Notes: generated by a model not told the origin, from the letters alone. A stretch of 64,000 bases of DNA from Aptenodytes patagonicus (GCF_965638725.1 NC_134970.1:749001-813000), one strand, 5' to 3'. Counted from the stretch's first letter, positions 9,701 to 21,941 are shown. Numbers and translations: made by a program.

Positions 9701-12700
9701 CCGTCATCTCCTGAGACCCCGGACAGGGCTGGCTGGAGGGGCTGACAGCCGGTGCTGCAGGAAGCCCTTCCCCTAGGGCCAGGGGCGTGAGCGGAGTCTG
9801 GGGCTGTATCTCCAGCAGTGCCTTTGCTCCATCCCCAGTTCCTCTGAGCTGGAGGGACAGTACCTTGTACTGTAAGGGCTGCACTTTTTAAGCTTGTTCC
9901 TTTTGGGTGAGTCCCTTCAAACCTGCCTGTGAAACTCCCCAGCAAAGCCGAGCTTTTCTGCAGCCCTGCAGCTCCCTGGTGTGAAGCACCGGCAGAGCTG
10001 GGTCAGCAGCAAGACGGGCTGTGAGCACAGGGTGAGCAGCTGCCAGACCCTGCTGCCCAGGGATGAGCCGTCCTCTCATGGGGCTGGTTAGAGAGGGGGC
10101 TCTGGGTGCTGTGTCTGGGGTTGAAGCCGATGTGAGCCCAGAGGATGCCCATAAGAGCTGCTTCACATAACATTCTTGTAAACTGCCTGCAAACCCTTCT
10201 GGGTCCGCCTGCAGGGTTTTGGGTCAGAGGGCTCCAAGAGAGCCATGGCCACAGCTAGGCTCTGGTATAGAAATAAGCCAGGCTTTCTGCCTTGGTCTTG
10301 TTGATAGCTTGCTTAAGCTTGACTTCACACTTTCTCGTACCAGTAAGATGCTTGGTCCTTGCTCAGACAGGCTGAGCATCACTGGTGCTAATAACTGGGT
10401 ACGGCAGCGCAGGATGGGAGCTTGTCTGGTATCTGTCTGGTAGGCAGAAATAGCTGCCTGTCTTTCTGCTTGGTTGGTTGTTCCCCCCAAAACTCCTGAC
10501 AAACCATCCCAATGTCTCGCTTCGCAAGGCGGCTCGCAGCCTTTCACAGCCTGTGCACCATGGCTGCTGTGCTGGGAGCCATCCTTGGGTGACTGGGGGG
10601 CTCTGTCCAGTGGAGAGACCCGTGGCGGGTGTCCAGGGGAGGCCTCTGGTCCTGCCCAGGGAGCGCCGGCAGCCGGCAGGGTGAGTGGGCTGCTCCGTGC
10701 CTCTGCAGGCTAGGGCTTGCACCGGCGGCAGGGTGCAGCTGGGAGCTGGAGGAGGGCAGCTGCCGATGCTGCCTCTGCCAGCACGGCCGTCGTGCCCCGT
10801 GGCGTCTGCCTGTCTGCGTGCCCGGGTTAGCTCACCAGGCTGGCAGACCAGGGCACGTCTAAAGGTGTGCTGGCCGTCCCCGGTGGGGAGAGGCACTGAG
10901 TGGGCCGTGCCGCCTCTGGTAAAAACCTTGAGCTCGCCCGTGCGGGCTGCCGGCCTTGAGCAAACCCTGCCCGTGCTGCTGACCTCACCTCACCCCGCAA
11001 GCAAATGCTTCGGCTGAGCAGGACCTCAATCGACTATTGTCTTGGTGCAGAGCCCTTGCAAGTGTTGGGGAGTCACGTAGGCCATGTGCTGCCAGGTTAA
11101 ACCCTGGCTATGGGTGCTCGCTGGAATTACAGCTCCATGCTTAATGCTATAAACCCGCTTAAAACTGGTGAAAGTGGTGTCTCATTAGCTCATAACAATC
11201 TCTATTTCATCTTGCTTCTGGCCAGAAAAAGGCCAAATTTGAAGCTATAAAGTGTTACTGGCTGTAAACAGCTTGCAATTGCCAGCACCTCCGTTTCCCC
11301 AGCAGTAAGTATGAGATCTCAGTTTAGTTTCAGGGACCAGAAGGGATGCTTGGGGTCTGCTGGCTCCCCACATGGACAAATGTCCCATGGTGGTGTTTAT
11401 GGCCCCATGCTATCCCACTGCATGTTGTCACTGAAAGAGCCTGTTGCTGTGAACTGAGTTTGGGAGGCTGGGGTGGGGAGGGGTAGATGTGTTTCAGGCT
11501 CTCGTTCAGATAATGCTTCAGGACGGGGCTGGTGGGAACGGGTGCTCGTCAGGCTCCCAGGGAGCAGTGTCCCTCTCCTGTGTCCCTCCCCTCTGCTGGG
11601 GGCTTGAGGTGGGAGCCCCCTCAGGGAGTGGGGTCTGGTCCTGCCTGGCCTGGGTGTTTCAGTGTCGGTGTTTGCTGTCTGAAGGCCGGGTCCAGCTGAC
11701 AAAGGCACAAGGAGCCCAAATGGCTGTCATACAGCAGGGATGTCCCTGGAGATCTTGCTGCTGCTGCTGAGATCCTGCTCCAGGCATTGCCGCGTCTCTC
11801 TGGAGCTGGGAGAGTGCAGGAGGAGCAGATGGCTGGGAGTGGAGGCAGCCTGCCTGCAGCAGTGCTGGGACGAGCCACCGTGGACTTCATGCCTGCCGAG
11901 GTGCTGGGTGAGTCTCTGCCTGCAGTGGCGCAGGGCAGCCCTGCCAGCCTGTGCGGGCTGCAGGGTGGTGATGGGCTGCGGGAGCAGAAGCTGGGGCTCT
12001 GCTGCCTGCCCTGCGGCCGAGCGGGGAAGCCTGCCCTTCTCCAGCCTCAGCTCTGCCAGCCGCTCCGAGTGCCCTGCTCTGTGGGAAAGGTTTTGCAAGC
12101 TCACGTGGCAGCAAATGCCAGGTGAGCGTATGCCCGGAGTAGGAAAGCCTTGAGCTGGAGGGATGTGTGAGGGGAGGCAGAGGTGCGTGGTGCCTGGGCA
12201 TGGCCCCCTGCGTGGGCGGGGGACATCCCCCTTCCTCTGACCCCAAAAAGGAGCAGTGTGAGGACACTTTCATAAAGATTTGCCCCAGAAATATTTTGCG
12301 GCATTTGCAGTGCTTTATAAATGTGAGCCTCTGTCTTTCTGCTCTGGAGTCCTGCCAATCTGGGGCTTTTAAAAGTGCAGCAATTTGCCGCATTATGTAA
12401 CTAAAAGTCTTGAAATCTTCCTGTTCCAGGCCCCTCCGGAGAAGGGATAACAGTGCTTGTGTATAGGACCTGGGAGATGGAAAGGGTTTTAGTCTTCTGC
12501 GGGATCTGTTTCAAGATGATACAGTCCTCATTGCCTGAGTAGCCCAAATTTGTGCTCTCGCCATTGCTGCGCAGAGGAGGGTTGCTGTAGGCTACCCATT
12601 CCTGCAGATTAGTCAAGACGTTTACAGGGAGCAGATGTGATACTTGCAGTCATTACTTGGTCTCATCAGTCTTAATTACTGCGAATATGGTTATTTTATT

Positions 12701-13302
12701 TCCTAATAGGGCAAACTGTAGCTGGCTGCCTGGCAGCTGTGAATTTGGTTTCCAAACACGTCTTACACGTTGCAGCTCTTCCAAAACAGAGCTGTAAATG
12801 TCATAACTATGTTCTGGGTGTGGGGTTTTTTTCCTTTTTGCAAAGGGGAGGGAAGCTTTCCAATTGAACTGGCTGCCTTACATGTGCTTTTTTTTTTCTC
12901 TTGTTTGAAACTACTTCTGTGTGGGGGCAAGGAGGAAATCAGCAAGAAGCCTTAATGCGGTTGAAGGAAGAGCTTTCTAAAACTGGTCTTTCTTAATAAG
13001 GATTTTCAGTGAGTCAGGGAAAAACGTTGTGGCATGCAGAACTCATCATGTAAAGCCTCTGGCGTCAGGCTTTGGGAATCTTTCTTCATGCTCTCAGACC
13101 TTGTACAGTTCAAGGTTTTTCACTGTGCCTCAGCAATGCAAGAGAGGTCATGTCTAACCTGCCAAAAGTCTTTTTTTAGAGATGCCACCTGAGCACCCAC
13201 AGGAGGAGGAATGCTGCTCGCAGGGAAAGAACAAATAGATGAAATAAGCCGCAGTAATTTTGGTGCAGTCGAGCTCCTCGGGAGTGGTGGAAGAATTAAA
13301 TC

Positions 13303-13317
13303 TGTGTGTGTGTGTGT
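13303..13317. repeat. (TG)n microsatellite
   Basis: An uninterrupted TG dinucleotide run of about 15 bases inside intron 1. Confidence 0.9.
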
Positions 13318-13378
13318 CTTGGGAGCAAAAGGGAAAAATCCCCAACACCTCATCAGCACCCCTGGCTTTTGCTTTGGA

Positions 13379-13452
13379 TAGTTTTTATTGCCAGTAGTTT
13401 TAATTAGTGCTAACAAATAGATTGTATTCCTTGCTGGTAGTTTTTATTGCCA
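13379..13452 (+). repeat. Pair of 15-bp direct repeats, 59 bp apart
   Basis: TAGTTTTTATTGCCA occurs at 13379-13393 and again, identical, at 13438-13452. The intervening DNA is AT-rich with TAAT cores. It may be the remnant of a 59-bp tandem duplication or two copies of one binding site. Confidence 0.75.
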
Positions 13453-16000
13453 ACACCTAGTAGTCTCATCTTTTAAAAATGTTTCAGACAAATCAGTGTA
13501 GTTAGATGATGCTTTAAATTTCACTGAACACTGTGAAAGCTCACTATGACTCAAAGCAAGAGGTGGCTGGAAACTCCAGTGTGCAGCTCGCGTTGGGAGA
13601 GTGATGTTAAGCAAAACCCAGTGTTCATACTGGCTTTTCAGAAAGAGCATGATGGGCAGGTGGGCTGCTCCCCGTACCAAGAGGCCAAAGGTACGTGGTG
13701 AGCCTCTGCAAAGCCTGGCACTTTCCTCCCCGACTGCCTGGTGCCTGTGGGTGTGTGCTGGCTGCGGGCTCTGCTGCAGGGGCCTGCCCGCAGCCAGACT
13801 CCACCGGTGTGGGCTTGGCCCGGTGTTGGACGGGCCGCTCAGAGGAGCTGCGGTCCCCGGGGGTCGGGGAGAGGAAATCGGCTCCTCTGGCTCCTGGGCA
13901 TAGTTCAGCTGCAGGCGTGCCCGGGGCAGTGTCTTGTAAATGATTCCTTTGTTGGAGCAGCGGGGTGGCTCGGATCTGCTCGTGATGGTCATGTGTGGCA
14001 CTGGCCAGGATGCAGGAAAATACCCTGCCAGCGAAAAAATCGGTGTCTGGGTCGGGCTAAACCAGTCTTAGCGGGTTACAGAAACCAGCCTCCCGTGCTT
14101 TGCTTCCTCTTGCCCCGTGTGGGTCTGAGGCATCACCTGAGCGCGTTCAGGTGTCAGGTGGCTCTGGCAAACCCAGTGCCATATCGGGTAACTTTGCTGC
14201 CTGTGCCTCTGGTGCCAGGTGGGAGTGGGGGCTCCCTGCGGCTCAGGGCCACCGGCTGCGCTTCAGCCAGGAAGCCTGGATCCTGGCCTCGGATGCGCAC
14301 CGAAGTGACACAGAGCGAGCGAAACCAAGGTGGGCGCCCACAGTACTGTGTGGTGTGCCGAGGGCACGAGGGGACGTGCCAGGTAGATGCTGGCATGTCA
14401 GCAGCTGTGGATGAGATGGTAATCGCCGTGAGTCTGAAAGAATGTGTGCTATAAATAGGAGGTTGCACCTCTCTGAGCCAGCACACTGCTTTGATGTTGT
14501 CGCTGTGCGTGGTGTGACCCGGGGGAGCTCTGGAGGAACCTCTCCTGCTTGAAGGTGGCTTTTTCCTCAAGTGGAAGCCTGAGCAGCAGAGCAGAGAACT
14601 GCGGAGCGAGGGGTGGGCTCTGGCGAAGGAGCCTGATGGTCCCCACCTTGGCTGATGGTGCTTAGTATGGGTGGGGGTGAGGGGGGAGGCTCTGGCTGCG
14701 AGGCTGGGGAGGGCCATGGGGTGTCAGAAAGTGTCTTCTAAAATCACAGGGGCACACAGGAGTTCTGGGGACTGTAGCGATTCCTGTTGCTTTGCATATT
14801 GTAAACCACGTTTGTGAGCAGCTGCTCTGGTTGCGTTTCCTCCCTGGGACGACTTGCGCTGCTCTCTGCTGCCTGAAGCAGCCTTATTTTTTGAGTAACC
14901 ACAGCTCCAGGGTGTGATCCAGCTGTGCAGCAGCTGCAGCATGGGGAAGGCATGAGCAGCCTGACCCTGCCGGTTTCCACATCGCTCTGAATCAGCCTCT
15001 CTCTGTTCAGCCTCTCTAAGGGGATCCCACACTTCAGCAAGCCTGGGTGACATTTCCCCATTTATTTTGTTTTCTAATCCTTTCTGGTTTTGAGCTTTTA
15101 AGGTGAATTGTTTTTACGCTTGGGTACTTTAGTGAAACCTGCCGTAGCCTTTTCAGTAGGGAAAGAAGGGTTGGCTGCAGCTGGGTCAGTGGTGCCCTGC
15201 TGGGGCCAAGCCCCTGGGGAGCCGGGCTCTGCTGGGGCTGGGGCTGCTCCGGGCGCACCCACCTCACCTCCCTGGGCAGCACTGGCAGCATTTGGGAGCC
15301 TTCCCTGGTCACCGCTCAGGCTACATTTAGCCGCAGCCCGTGACCTTCAGGGCCGACTGGGCTGGTGGGTGTGCTGCGACACCTGCCTGCCTGCTCTTTA
15401 TTTGCAGAAATGGAGGTGTCCTGGTTTGTGCGTGTGGACTTGTTTCCCCTGGTGTGTCTGCATTTAATAACCTGGGTGTGCTGCTCCTGCTGGCCCGGGG
15501 CTTCCCAAGATTTCGCGGTGTGCTGGGGCGGTGCTGGGATTGCACTCCTGGAGAAGCTGCAGGGGCTCTGCCCCAGGCAGGCGAGCCCCGACCAGACCAG
15601 CTGCTGCCCTGCTCAACCCTCTGCAGGTCCAGCCCCGTGTTGCCGGTAGCCCTGCCCGCTTCACTGCTTTGCCCTGGCTGCTGCTGGCAAGGGCATTGCC
15701 TGCCCTTTTCAGCTTAGGACAGGGTATTGTGTCTTAAATTTGTTACTTATAAGTACCTGCTAGCCAGGGCTCTTAAAGCCCAGCCACACTCTGAGCGTGT
15801 GTTTTGGGACAGCCTTATGAGGCCAGTGTGCTGGTGAGCCCGAGTGCTCGCCTCTCGGATCAGCTCTCCTGGAGGTGGTCCATCCGGGACACTGGTGCCG
15901 TGCCAGCCTTGTGAGCAGGGCTCGAGCCGTGCTGTTGCGTGTCAGGGAGCAGGGATGCAGCCATCTGCTTTCAGCTGAGGTAATACTTTGTCCTTTGCAG

Positions 16001-16258
16001 ATATTTGAACCCCAACTGAGTCATCGCCAACTTGGTTCAAGATGCCACCGGCCATCGGAGGCCCTGTGGGATACACTCCTCCTGAAGGAGGATGGGGATG
16101 GGCTGTGGTCATCGGAGCCTTCATCTCCATTGGGTTTTCCTATGCCTTCCCCAAATCCATCACCGTGTTCTTCAAAGAGATTGAGGTCATCTTCAATGCA
16201 TCCAGCAGCAAAGTCTCATGGATCTCCTCCATCATGCTGGCTGTTATGTATGCAGGAG
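16001..16258 (+). CDS. SLC16A1: SLC16A1 exon 2: 41 nt of 5' UTR then residues 1-72
   Basis: The acceptor is TTTGCAG ending at 16000 and the donor is GAG|GTAAGT at 16259. Coding begins at the ATG at 16042; 16001-16041 is 5' UTR without an ATG. It encodes the short cytosolic N terminus with the EGGWGW signature, TM1 with K38 (in YAFPKS), and the start of TM2 ([13 protein letters not shown]). The last codon is split after its first base, and the Gly73 codon is completed in the next exon. Reading straight on into the intron soon meets a stop at about 16324. Confidence 0.95.
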
Positions 16259-19200
16259 GTAAGTGGGCTGGAGGCAGCAGTGCTCGTGCATTGCAGTATA
16301 GGATGCAGCTCTTCTGCTGGGTCTGATGATTCACACCTTGCTGAAGTGATGACAACCAAAACTTTGCCAAAAGTTGGAATTCTCTCCTTACATCAGAGCA
16401 AAACTTTCCTTAGTAAGTTTGCTTGAAGGAGGTTGCTCAAAAAGTTCTATTTAATGCCCAGAACGCAAAAACTGGGTTAATCTGTCCTCCTCTGCAAAGC
16501 TGTAAGTAAAATCTTTCCGGGGAATTATGACTTGTGTAATTCTGCCCTTGTCCTTGTTACAGTGCACTGTGGGTGCTGTGTCTGCTTCCAGCGCCTGCCT
16601 GAAGGCCAGGGGAGCAGCTGTGCCACGTGTAGGAGCCCCGCTCAGGGGTCTCTTTCTTTTAGATAAGACATCTCTTTTTTTTTTTTTTTTTTTTTTTTAA
16701 TCCAGCAAACAGTGGCTGTATCTAGGGATCTGTCCGCAGTTTCTTATCAGTTCCAATGGCTCAGCTGTGCTCTGGAGTGCACTGAAACCTGGAGCTGCCT
16801 GTTCTTCCTCGCTGGTGCCGAGCAGCGCTGTAGGCAGCTTGTGCTGTTTGAGGGTGGCAGCATGCACTGGAAGTACAGAGACATGAGCAGAATAAAGCTA
16901 AACTACTTAAACTGAAGCAGTTCCCTTCCCCCATCGTTCAGAAACTGCTTTTTGAAGTCTTTTAATCCCCAGGCTGTCTGCTTTATGCTTGTCTTTAACT
17001 GGTGAGGAGCAGGCAGAGCGCTCCCTGCGGGGCGATGTGCTCCTGGCCCTCGCCTCGCTGGTCTCCAAACCCTGGTGTCTCATACCTGCCTGCAAATGCA
17101 GCTTTGCACTGGGTTGCTCAGCTGAAAGAAACTCTTATTGGGACCCTGCTGTTGTGTCCACTTCAGAGGCAAATTGGAGCTTGTACCACTGCCATCCCCA
17201 GCTGGCGAACTGCCCATGTCCTTGCTGCATTTGTGCATCGAAAGGAGCTGACGTCAGCACCCGGCTAAGCACGAGGCTTTTCCTTTGGGGGAACAGGCTC
17301 TGCTTTGTCCTCGCTCAGCTAGCGAAGCGACCAGCACATTTCCCTGCTCTGATGTTATAACAAGCTTGTAAACCATGTAACTGCCTTAATGAGACTCAAT
17401 CTGGGCCATTCCTCCTCTCCTGATAGCTCAGAGCTGGTTCCTCTGGCTGCCCTGGAGGCAGCACTGCCTGGAGCTGCACGGTAGCTGGGGTAAGAGCTCC
17501 CTCCTCCAGTCCTGGGGTTGTCCCCCTGTCCCCCTCCCTCCATGCTGACACTGTCTCTCCCACTCCCCTTGAACTGTTGCCATTAAATCCCAGCAGCTTG
17601 CTGGTCTTGAACCACTTGCCTGTAAGCCGTTGGCAGGGATGCCAGATCTGCCCAGGTGCATCCCCTGGCTGCCAGAGCACAGGAACATGCTGCTGCCCTA
17701 CTCACTTGTTCAGGACTCCTGCAGCCTGAGCCCAGACCCTTTGCAGGGTCTGAATCGTGCTGGAGCGGTCACAGTGTGCATGCTATTCTCCCCGTCCCCC
17801 AGGGCACCTTCCTGCGGGAACTGCGCACTAGCTTGGAGGCAAAAAAAGTAGCTCATGCTCTGGCAAAACATCCTGGGCTGATGCTATCTTGCAGAGCTGG
17901 GGTAGCTCCTGTCCCGGGCAGGGCTGGGGGTGGTGGAGCAGCATGTCCTGCAGCCCCACGCAGCCGTCCCATGCAGTCACCATCAGGGTACGTGGGTGTA
18001 ATGATCTCAAATACCCCTTTCTCAGCTCCACATTAGGATTAGGGAGGACTCTGGTTTCATTATTCAGACTTTTTTCATAGCGTAAATAATCAAAATGTTA
18101 GCTGATCGCTAACATGTGGTCAGAAATGCTTCATGTGAATCTATAAAATAGGAGTGGGTGTGAATTCTTTTTTCTTTTAATTAAAAAAAAGAGGGGGGAA
18201 TTGCCACCAGGGTACCTGGTGCTGCCTAGCTGGGCGGCTTCCTGCTAGCTGCCCTTGGAGCCTGCCGTTCCTGGCTGGATTTCCCGGAGCAAAGGCTGCT
18301 GCTAACTTTAGACTCTGTCCAGGAGCATCGCATTTGCTGAGTTCAAGGTACAGGTTTTGCAAAGTGCTGAGCGCTCTGTGGGGAAGCGTGTGGGGCTTGG
18401 GGTGATGTGGCAGCCCCTGGGTGCTGCTGCCACTTCTCGCGGGACCGGGGCCATGGCCCCTTCCCAACTGCTGGTGGCCTCAGGTCGGAGCCGCTGGCGT
18501 GGGCTGCTCTGGCTGGCATGTAGGCACCACGTCAGCTGCGGAGAGCAGGATGCCGCGGGGCTGGGGGCAGCCTCTGCAGTAGCAGGGCTTCTGTAACCTT
18601 CTCCAGGCTTTGTTTAAACTGGGCAAAAAGGTCAAGTAGCATCTGAGGACTCATGAATAACATGTTGACAACCTTGCTATCTGTTAATGGCAAAACTAGG
18701 TCTGTTAATATTCAATGGATGTTCATTCAGTTTATTTAAATACATTTTAGTATCTGTAGAGCATGCTTCACAGTATCTAATCACTGTTTGCTTTGGATTA
18801 AAGCTCCTGATAATGAAGCACTTAAAAGGCAGGTGTGCAGAGCAATTGGGCTCTTCCTACCATAGGGGTAGCAGTGAAAACAGAAGCATTCCTTCTCCCT
18901 GGGGCTACCTGGGGCGGCACAGTGCTGCTCTTCCTGCAAGCCCTCGGGGAGCTTCGCCTGTGCCCATTGAAGCTGTTTCTTCACAGCTTTGTCTGGTCTC
19001 CATCAGAAACATCCCGCTGGAGATGGGCAGTTGCTGTAAACTTGCTTTGCTGCTGAGACCCCAGCCCATGGTGGGCAGGCGGGTGGGCAGGGCAGAGTCC
19101 CCAGCCCAGAGCAGAGCACTGTGTGGGGCAGGTGGCTTCACCCTGTCCCAAACCCCTGTCCCTGGGGGGTGGCTGATGCCCCGGCAGCTCCCGGCTTAGC

Positions 19201-21686
19201 CCACAGAAGGCAGCTTGCTCAGAGAAGTCACAGATTTCTGCAGCCATGAACAGCCTCTGGCACTCAGCAGAAGCTGCAGCACGCCGGCACTGGCTGGAGG
19301 CTCACTTCTCCAGCTGGGGTCCTGTGTGTGCTCTAACCAAATGTCACTCTTATCTCCAGCTGCCTCTGAACTTCCTGTCCTTTCCCCTTACCCCGATTCC
19401 CTTGCTGGGTGAAGTGTCACTGTGTGAAAGCTGGAAGCCTGTGGCAATAAACCTCCTGTGTGCTTGTGTGCATCTGTCTTGTCTCTCGTGCAAAGATAAC
19501 TCATCTCTGGGCATATCTCCTTCGACTTTCTAGGTCCCATCAGCAGCATCCTGGTGAACAAATACGGCAGCCGGCCCATCATGATCGCTGGCGGCTGCCT
19601 CTCCGGGTGTGGGTTGATTGCAGCCTCTTTCTGCAACACAGTGGAGGAGCTCTACTTCTGCGTTGGGGTCGTAGGGGGTAAGTGATGGTTCTGCCCTAAC
19701 AGGGCTGCAATGGAGGTAAGTCCTCTCCTGAGGCAGCAAGAGGAGCAACTTAAACCCAATAATTATTAAGGAATGTCTGTGATGAATTTGCGTAAATCCT
19801 GATTCCTGTTACATATTCTAGTAAGAGATGGCCCTGGTGACATAACGTGGGAAGACCGTACTAGTGACTGTACACAGGACTAGTATTTGGTACTGAGAAT
19901 AGAGAGCATCTGTTGTTCCTGCCCCGGGCTGGGGTTGTGCCCCGCCAGTTGACCTAAGGTTTGTCACGAGCTGGGGCAGTTCTCCCCTTCTGGCTCCCGA
20001 ATTCCTGCATGCGGCTTCGCTGCTGCCCTGGCACCTCCTCCCAAGTTGGCAGTGGGGGGCCAAGTGCTGCTCACACAATCGGGAAGTTAATACAGCCAAA
20101 ATGGAGCTGTGAAACCCCCAGAACTGAAACTCCGCTCTCCCACTCGTTCCACCAGCCCTTCTGCTGGTGCTGCTGGCTTGTGGGGGTGGTTGAGCTCTGA
20201 GCCCCTCGTCTCTCCTCTCCTTCAGGCCTTGGACTCGCGTTTAACTTGAACCCAGCCTTAACAATGATCGGCAAGTACTTCTTCAAGAAGCGTCCCCTGG
20301 CTAACGGGCTGGCAATGGCAGGCAGCCCCGTGTTCCTCTCCACCCTGGCGCCTGTGAACCAGCTCTTCTTTGGCATATTTGGCTGGCGTGGCAGCTTCCT
20401 CATCCTCGGCGGTCTCTTGCTGAACTGTTGCGTCGCTGGATCCCTGATGCGGCCCATAGGTCCCAAGCCAGATCAGCTAAAGAAAGAGGCTGCTAAGGAG
20501 GTGCTGCAGGAAGCTGGGAAGGCGGTGAAAAAGGACGATGGTGACCCCAGCGCAGACCTCATCGTCGGGAAGACCAAGAAACAGAAGAGCACGTTTTTCC
20601 AGACAATCAACAAGTTCTTGGACCTGTCCCTATTCACCCACAGGGGCTTCCTGCTCTATCTGTCGGGCAATGTGATCATGTTCTTCGGGCTGTTCACTCC
20701 CTTGGTCTTTCTCAGCAATTATGCAAAGAGCAAGAAGATTGCTAACGAGTCTGCAGCCTTCCTGCTCTCCATCCTGGCCTTCGTAGACATGGTGGCCAGA
20801 CCTTCTATGGGACTGGTAGCAAACACCAAGTGGATCAGACCCAGAGTCCAGTATTTCTTTGCCATCTCTGTGATTTACAATGGGGTGTGCCACCTCTTGG
20901 CTCCCATGTCCACCACCTATGCCGGCTTCTGCATTTATGCCGGCTTCTTCGGCTTTGCCTTTGGCTGGCTGAGCTCAGTCCTGTTTGAGACCCTGATGGA
21001 CCTGGTGGGAGCACAGCGGTTCTCCAGTGCCGTCGGCCTGGTGACCATCGTGGAGTGCTGCCCTGTGCTTCTGGGACCCCCTCTGCTAGGTAGGGTGTGC
21101 TATGCCCAGGGAGCTCTGCCTGTCCTGCCCAGCCTCGCTGAGCAGTGGCGGGTCCCCTCCTGTGGGCAGCCCTCAGCACTGGGGCAGGGGCGAGGGGGGC
21201 GAGCGCCAGCCCTGAGGCTGCCCCAGCATCTGAGGGATGGCTGAGGAAGTGGGGGCTGAGCCCCTGGCACAGGGTGGGGGAGCAGGGGCTGGAGGAATAA
21301 AGGCCTGAAGCTGAGGGTGATGGGCTTGGGCTGCTCTTGGGAAGATCTCCACAACCTGGAGCAGTTCTGGGGGGTATCTTGCTAAGCTGTCCCCTCTCTG
21401 TCCCTCAGGGAAACTCAATGACATGTATGGTGACTACAAGTACACGTACTGGGCCTGCGGGGTCATCCTCATTGTCTCAGGGATCTACCTCTTCATCGGG
21501 ATGGGCATCAACTACCGCCTGGTGGCAAAGGAGCAGAAGGCGGAGGAGAAGGCAAGGAACGAAGGGAAGGAGGAGGAGACCAATGTCGACGAAGCTGAGA
21601 AGCAGAAAGAGGCAAACAATGACGTGGCCCCCTCGCCTCAGAAGAGTGCGGAGGATGGTGTCAAAGAGGAGGAGAGCCACATGTGA
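16042..21686 (+). CDS. SLC16A1: Monocarboxylate transporter 1 (MCT1), whole coding span over four exons
   Basis: This proton-linked plasma-membrane carrier moves L-lactate, pyruvate and ketone bodies. The coding sequence joins 16042-16258, 19534-19677, 20226-21089 and 21409-21686, all in phase 1 with GT-AG junctions. This gives 1503 nt and 500 residues, equal to human MCT1. It is a 12-helix MFS protein of the SLC16 family. The N-terminal family signature EGGWGW is at residues 15-20, and the second signature, [17 protein letters not shown], is at 138-154. The lysine required for transport is K38. The TM8 pair D308 and R312 corresponds to human D309/R313, so there is a net one-residue deletion before TM8, probably in the variable TM6-TM7 loop. 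The start is the first ATG after the exon 2 acceptor, with AAG before it and no upstream ATG in that exon. MCT1 normally needs the chaperone basigin at the surface. The sequence is far closer to MCT1 than to MCT2, MCT3 or MCT4, and no frame is broken. Confidence 0.97.
16259..19533 (+). other. SLC16A1: SLC16A1 intron 2
   Basis: Bounded by GTAAGT and CTTTCTAG. It contains a 24-base T homopolymer at 16675-16698. It has AT-rich sequence near 18050-18195 and 18640-18830, with GC-moderate DNA elsewhere. No additional exon or RNA gene is supportable. Confidence 0.85.
16675..16698. repeat. Poly(T) tract, 24 bases
   Basis: An uninterrupted run of T in intron 2. No retroelement body is recognisable next to it, so it is treated as a simple homopolymer. 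Confidence 0.9.
19534..19677 (+). CDS. SLC16A1: SLC16A1 exon 3: residues 73-120
   Basis: 144 nt between the acceptor TTTCTAG and the donor GGGG|GTAAGT. It encodes the rest of TM2, the short loop with the MFS-type [10 protein letters not shown]3 ([18 protein letters not shown]) and the start of TM4. It enters and leaves in phase 1, so skipping it would keep the frame but remove helix 3 and should destroy the fold. Residue identity to human MCT1 is very high. Confidence 0.96.
19678..20225 (+). other. SLC16A1: SLC16A1 intron 3
   Basis: 548 bases from GTAAGT to CCTTCAG. It is short, which fits a compact avian-type genome. No other feature is seen. Confidence 0.9.
20226..21089 (+). CDS. SLC16A1: SLC16A1 exon 4: residues 121-408, the main membrane-domain exon
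   Basis: 864 nt between the acceptor CTTCAG and the donor CTAG|GTAGGG. It covers TM4 through about TM11. It includes the second SLC16 signature (138-154), RPIGPKP after TM6, and the cytosolic TM6-TM7 loop (about 199-250). That loop is rich in lysine and is the least conserved part relative to human. TM8 carries D308 and R312 within [11 protein letters not shown]. The later part has the strongly conserved [22 protein letters not shown]. The frame stays open for 155 bases past the donor before a stop at 21242, so the GT donor and the human-like continuation in exon 5 fix the true boundary. Confidence 0.96.
21090..21408 (+). other. SLC16A1: SLC16A1 intron 4
   Basis: 319 bases from GTAGGG to the acceptor CCCTCAG. 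The donor is slightly weaker than the others (GTAGGG rather than GTAAGT). Retention would add about 51 residues and truncate the protein before TM12. Confidence 0.9.
21409..21686 (+). CDS. SLC16A1: SLC16A1 exon 5, coding part: residues 409-500
   Basis: It starts at the acceptor CTCAG and completes the split Gly409 codon, then runs [17 protein letters not shown]. It encodes TM12 ([15 protein letters not shown]) and the long charged cytosolic C-terminal tail ending KEEESHM, where human MCT1 ends KEEESPV. The tail (about residues 445-500) is dominated by Lys, Glu and Asn and is predicted disordered. The stop is TGA at 21684-21686. Confidence 0.95.
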
Positions 21687-21941
21687 GGGACCGGTCTCAA
21701 TCCCGGAGTGTTGGGGAAGTGCTGCTGCCCTGGCGCGGTGGCTGGGGCAGTGCTCCGCTGGCGCTGGGCAGCTGTGAGAAGTGTTTAAACCAGGTGTTCA
21801 TTTTTAACCAGGCTCTGAATTGTCTTTCCATCTGTGTTCAACAAAGGTAACAGGGTTACACACGCAGTATCCTCGTGTGTCGGGGGACAGGGGGGCTTTT
21901 TATAGTCTGGCTTTTTAACAGTAACATGAATGTACTAATAT

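Larger units (their letters stand above)
6279..16000 (+). other. SLC16A1: SLC16A1 intron 1 (within the 5' UTR)
   Basis: It runs from the GTAGGG donor at 6279 to the acceptor TTTGCAG ending at 16000. The 3' half of the CpG island occupies its start. Most of the rest is GC-moderate DNA without exons. AT-richer stretches at about 8340-8560, 8880-9240, 11090-11300 and 12240-13560 could hold intronic enhancers, but I see no decisive motif. No open frame in it has protein-like character. At 9.7 kb it is the longest intron, as in mammals, where intron 1 is several times longer. Confidence 0.6.

Noticed and set aside
16042..16326. A 94-residue frame starting at the true MCT1 ATG
   Set aside because: After residue 72 it reads intron 2. 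The GTAAGT donor at 16259 and the human-like continuation in exon 3 show the real boundary.
16661..16700. T24 tract considered as a reverse-strand retroelement tail
   Set aside because: No element body is recognisable on the far side; it is treated as a homopolymer.
20246..21244. A single 332-codon open frame at this place
   Set aside because: Its first 281 codons are real SLC16A1 exon 4, but it starts at an internal TTG and runs through the GT donor at 21090 into intron 4. The spliced model replaces it.
21337..21777. A 146-codon Arg-rich frame over SLC16A1 exon 5
   Set aside because: It is the out-of-frame shadow of the charged MCT1 C-terminal tail.
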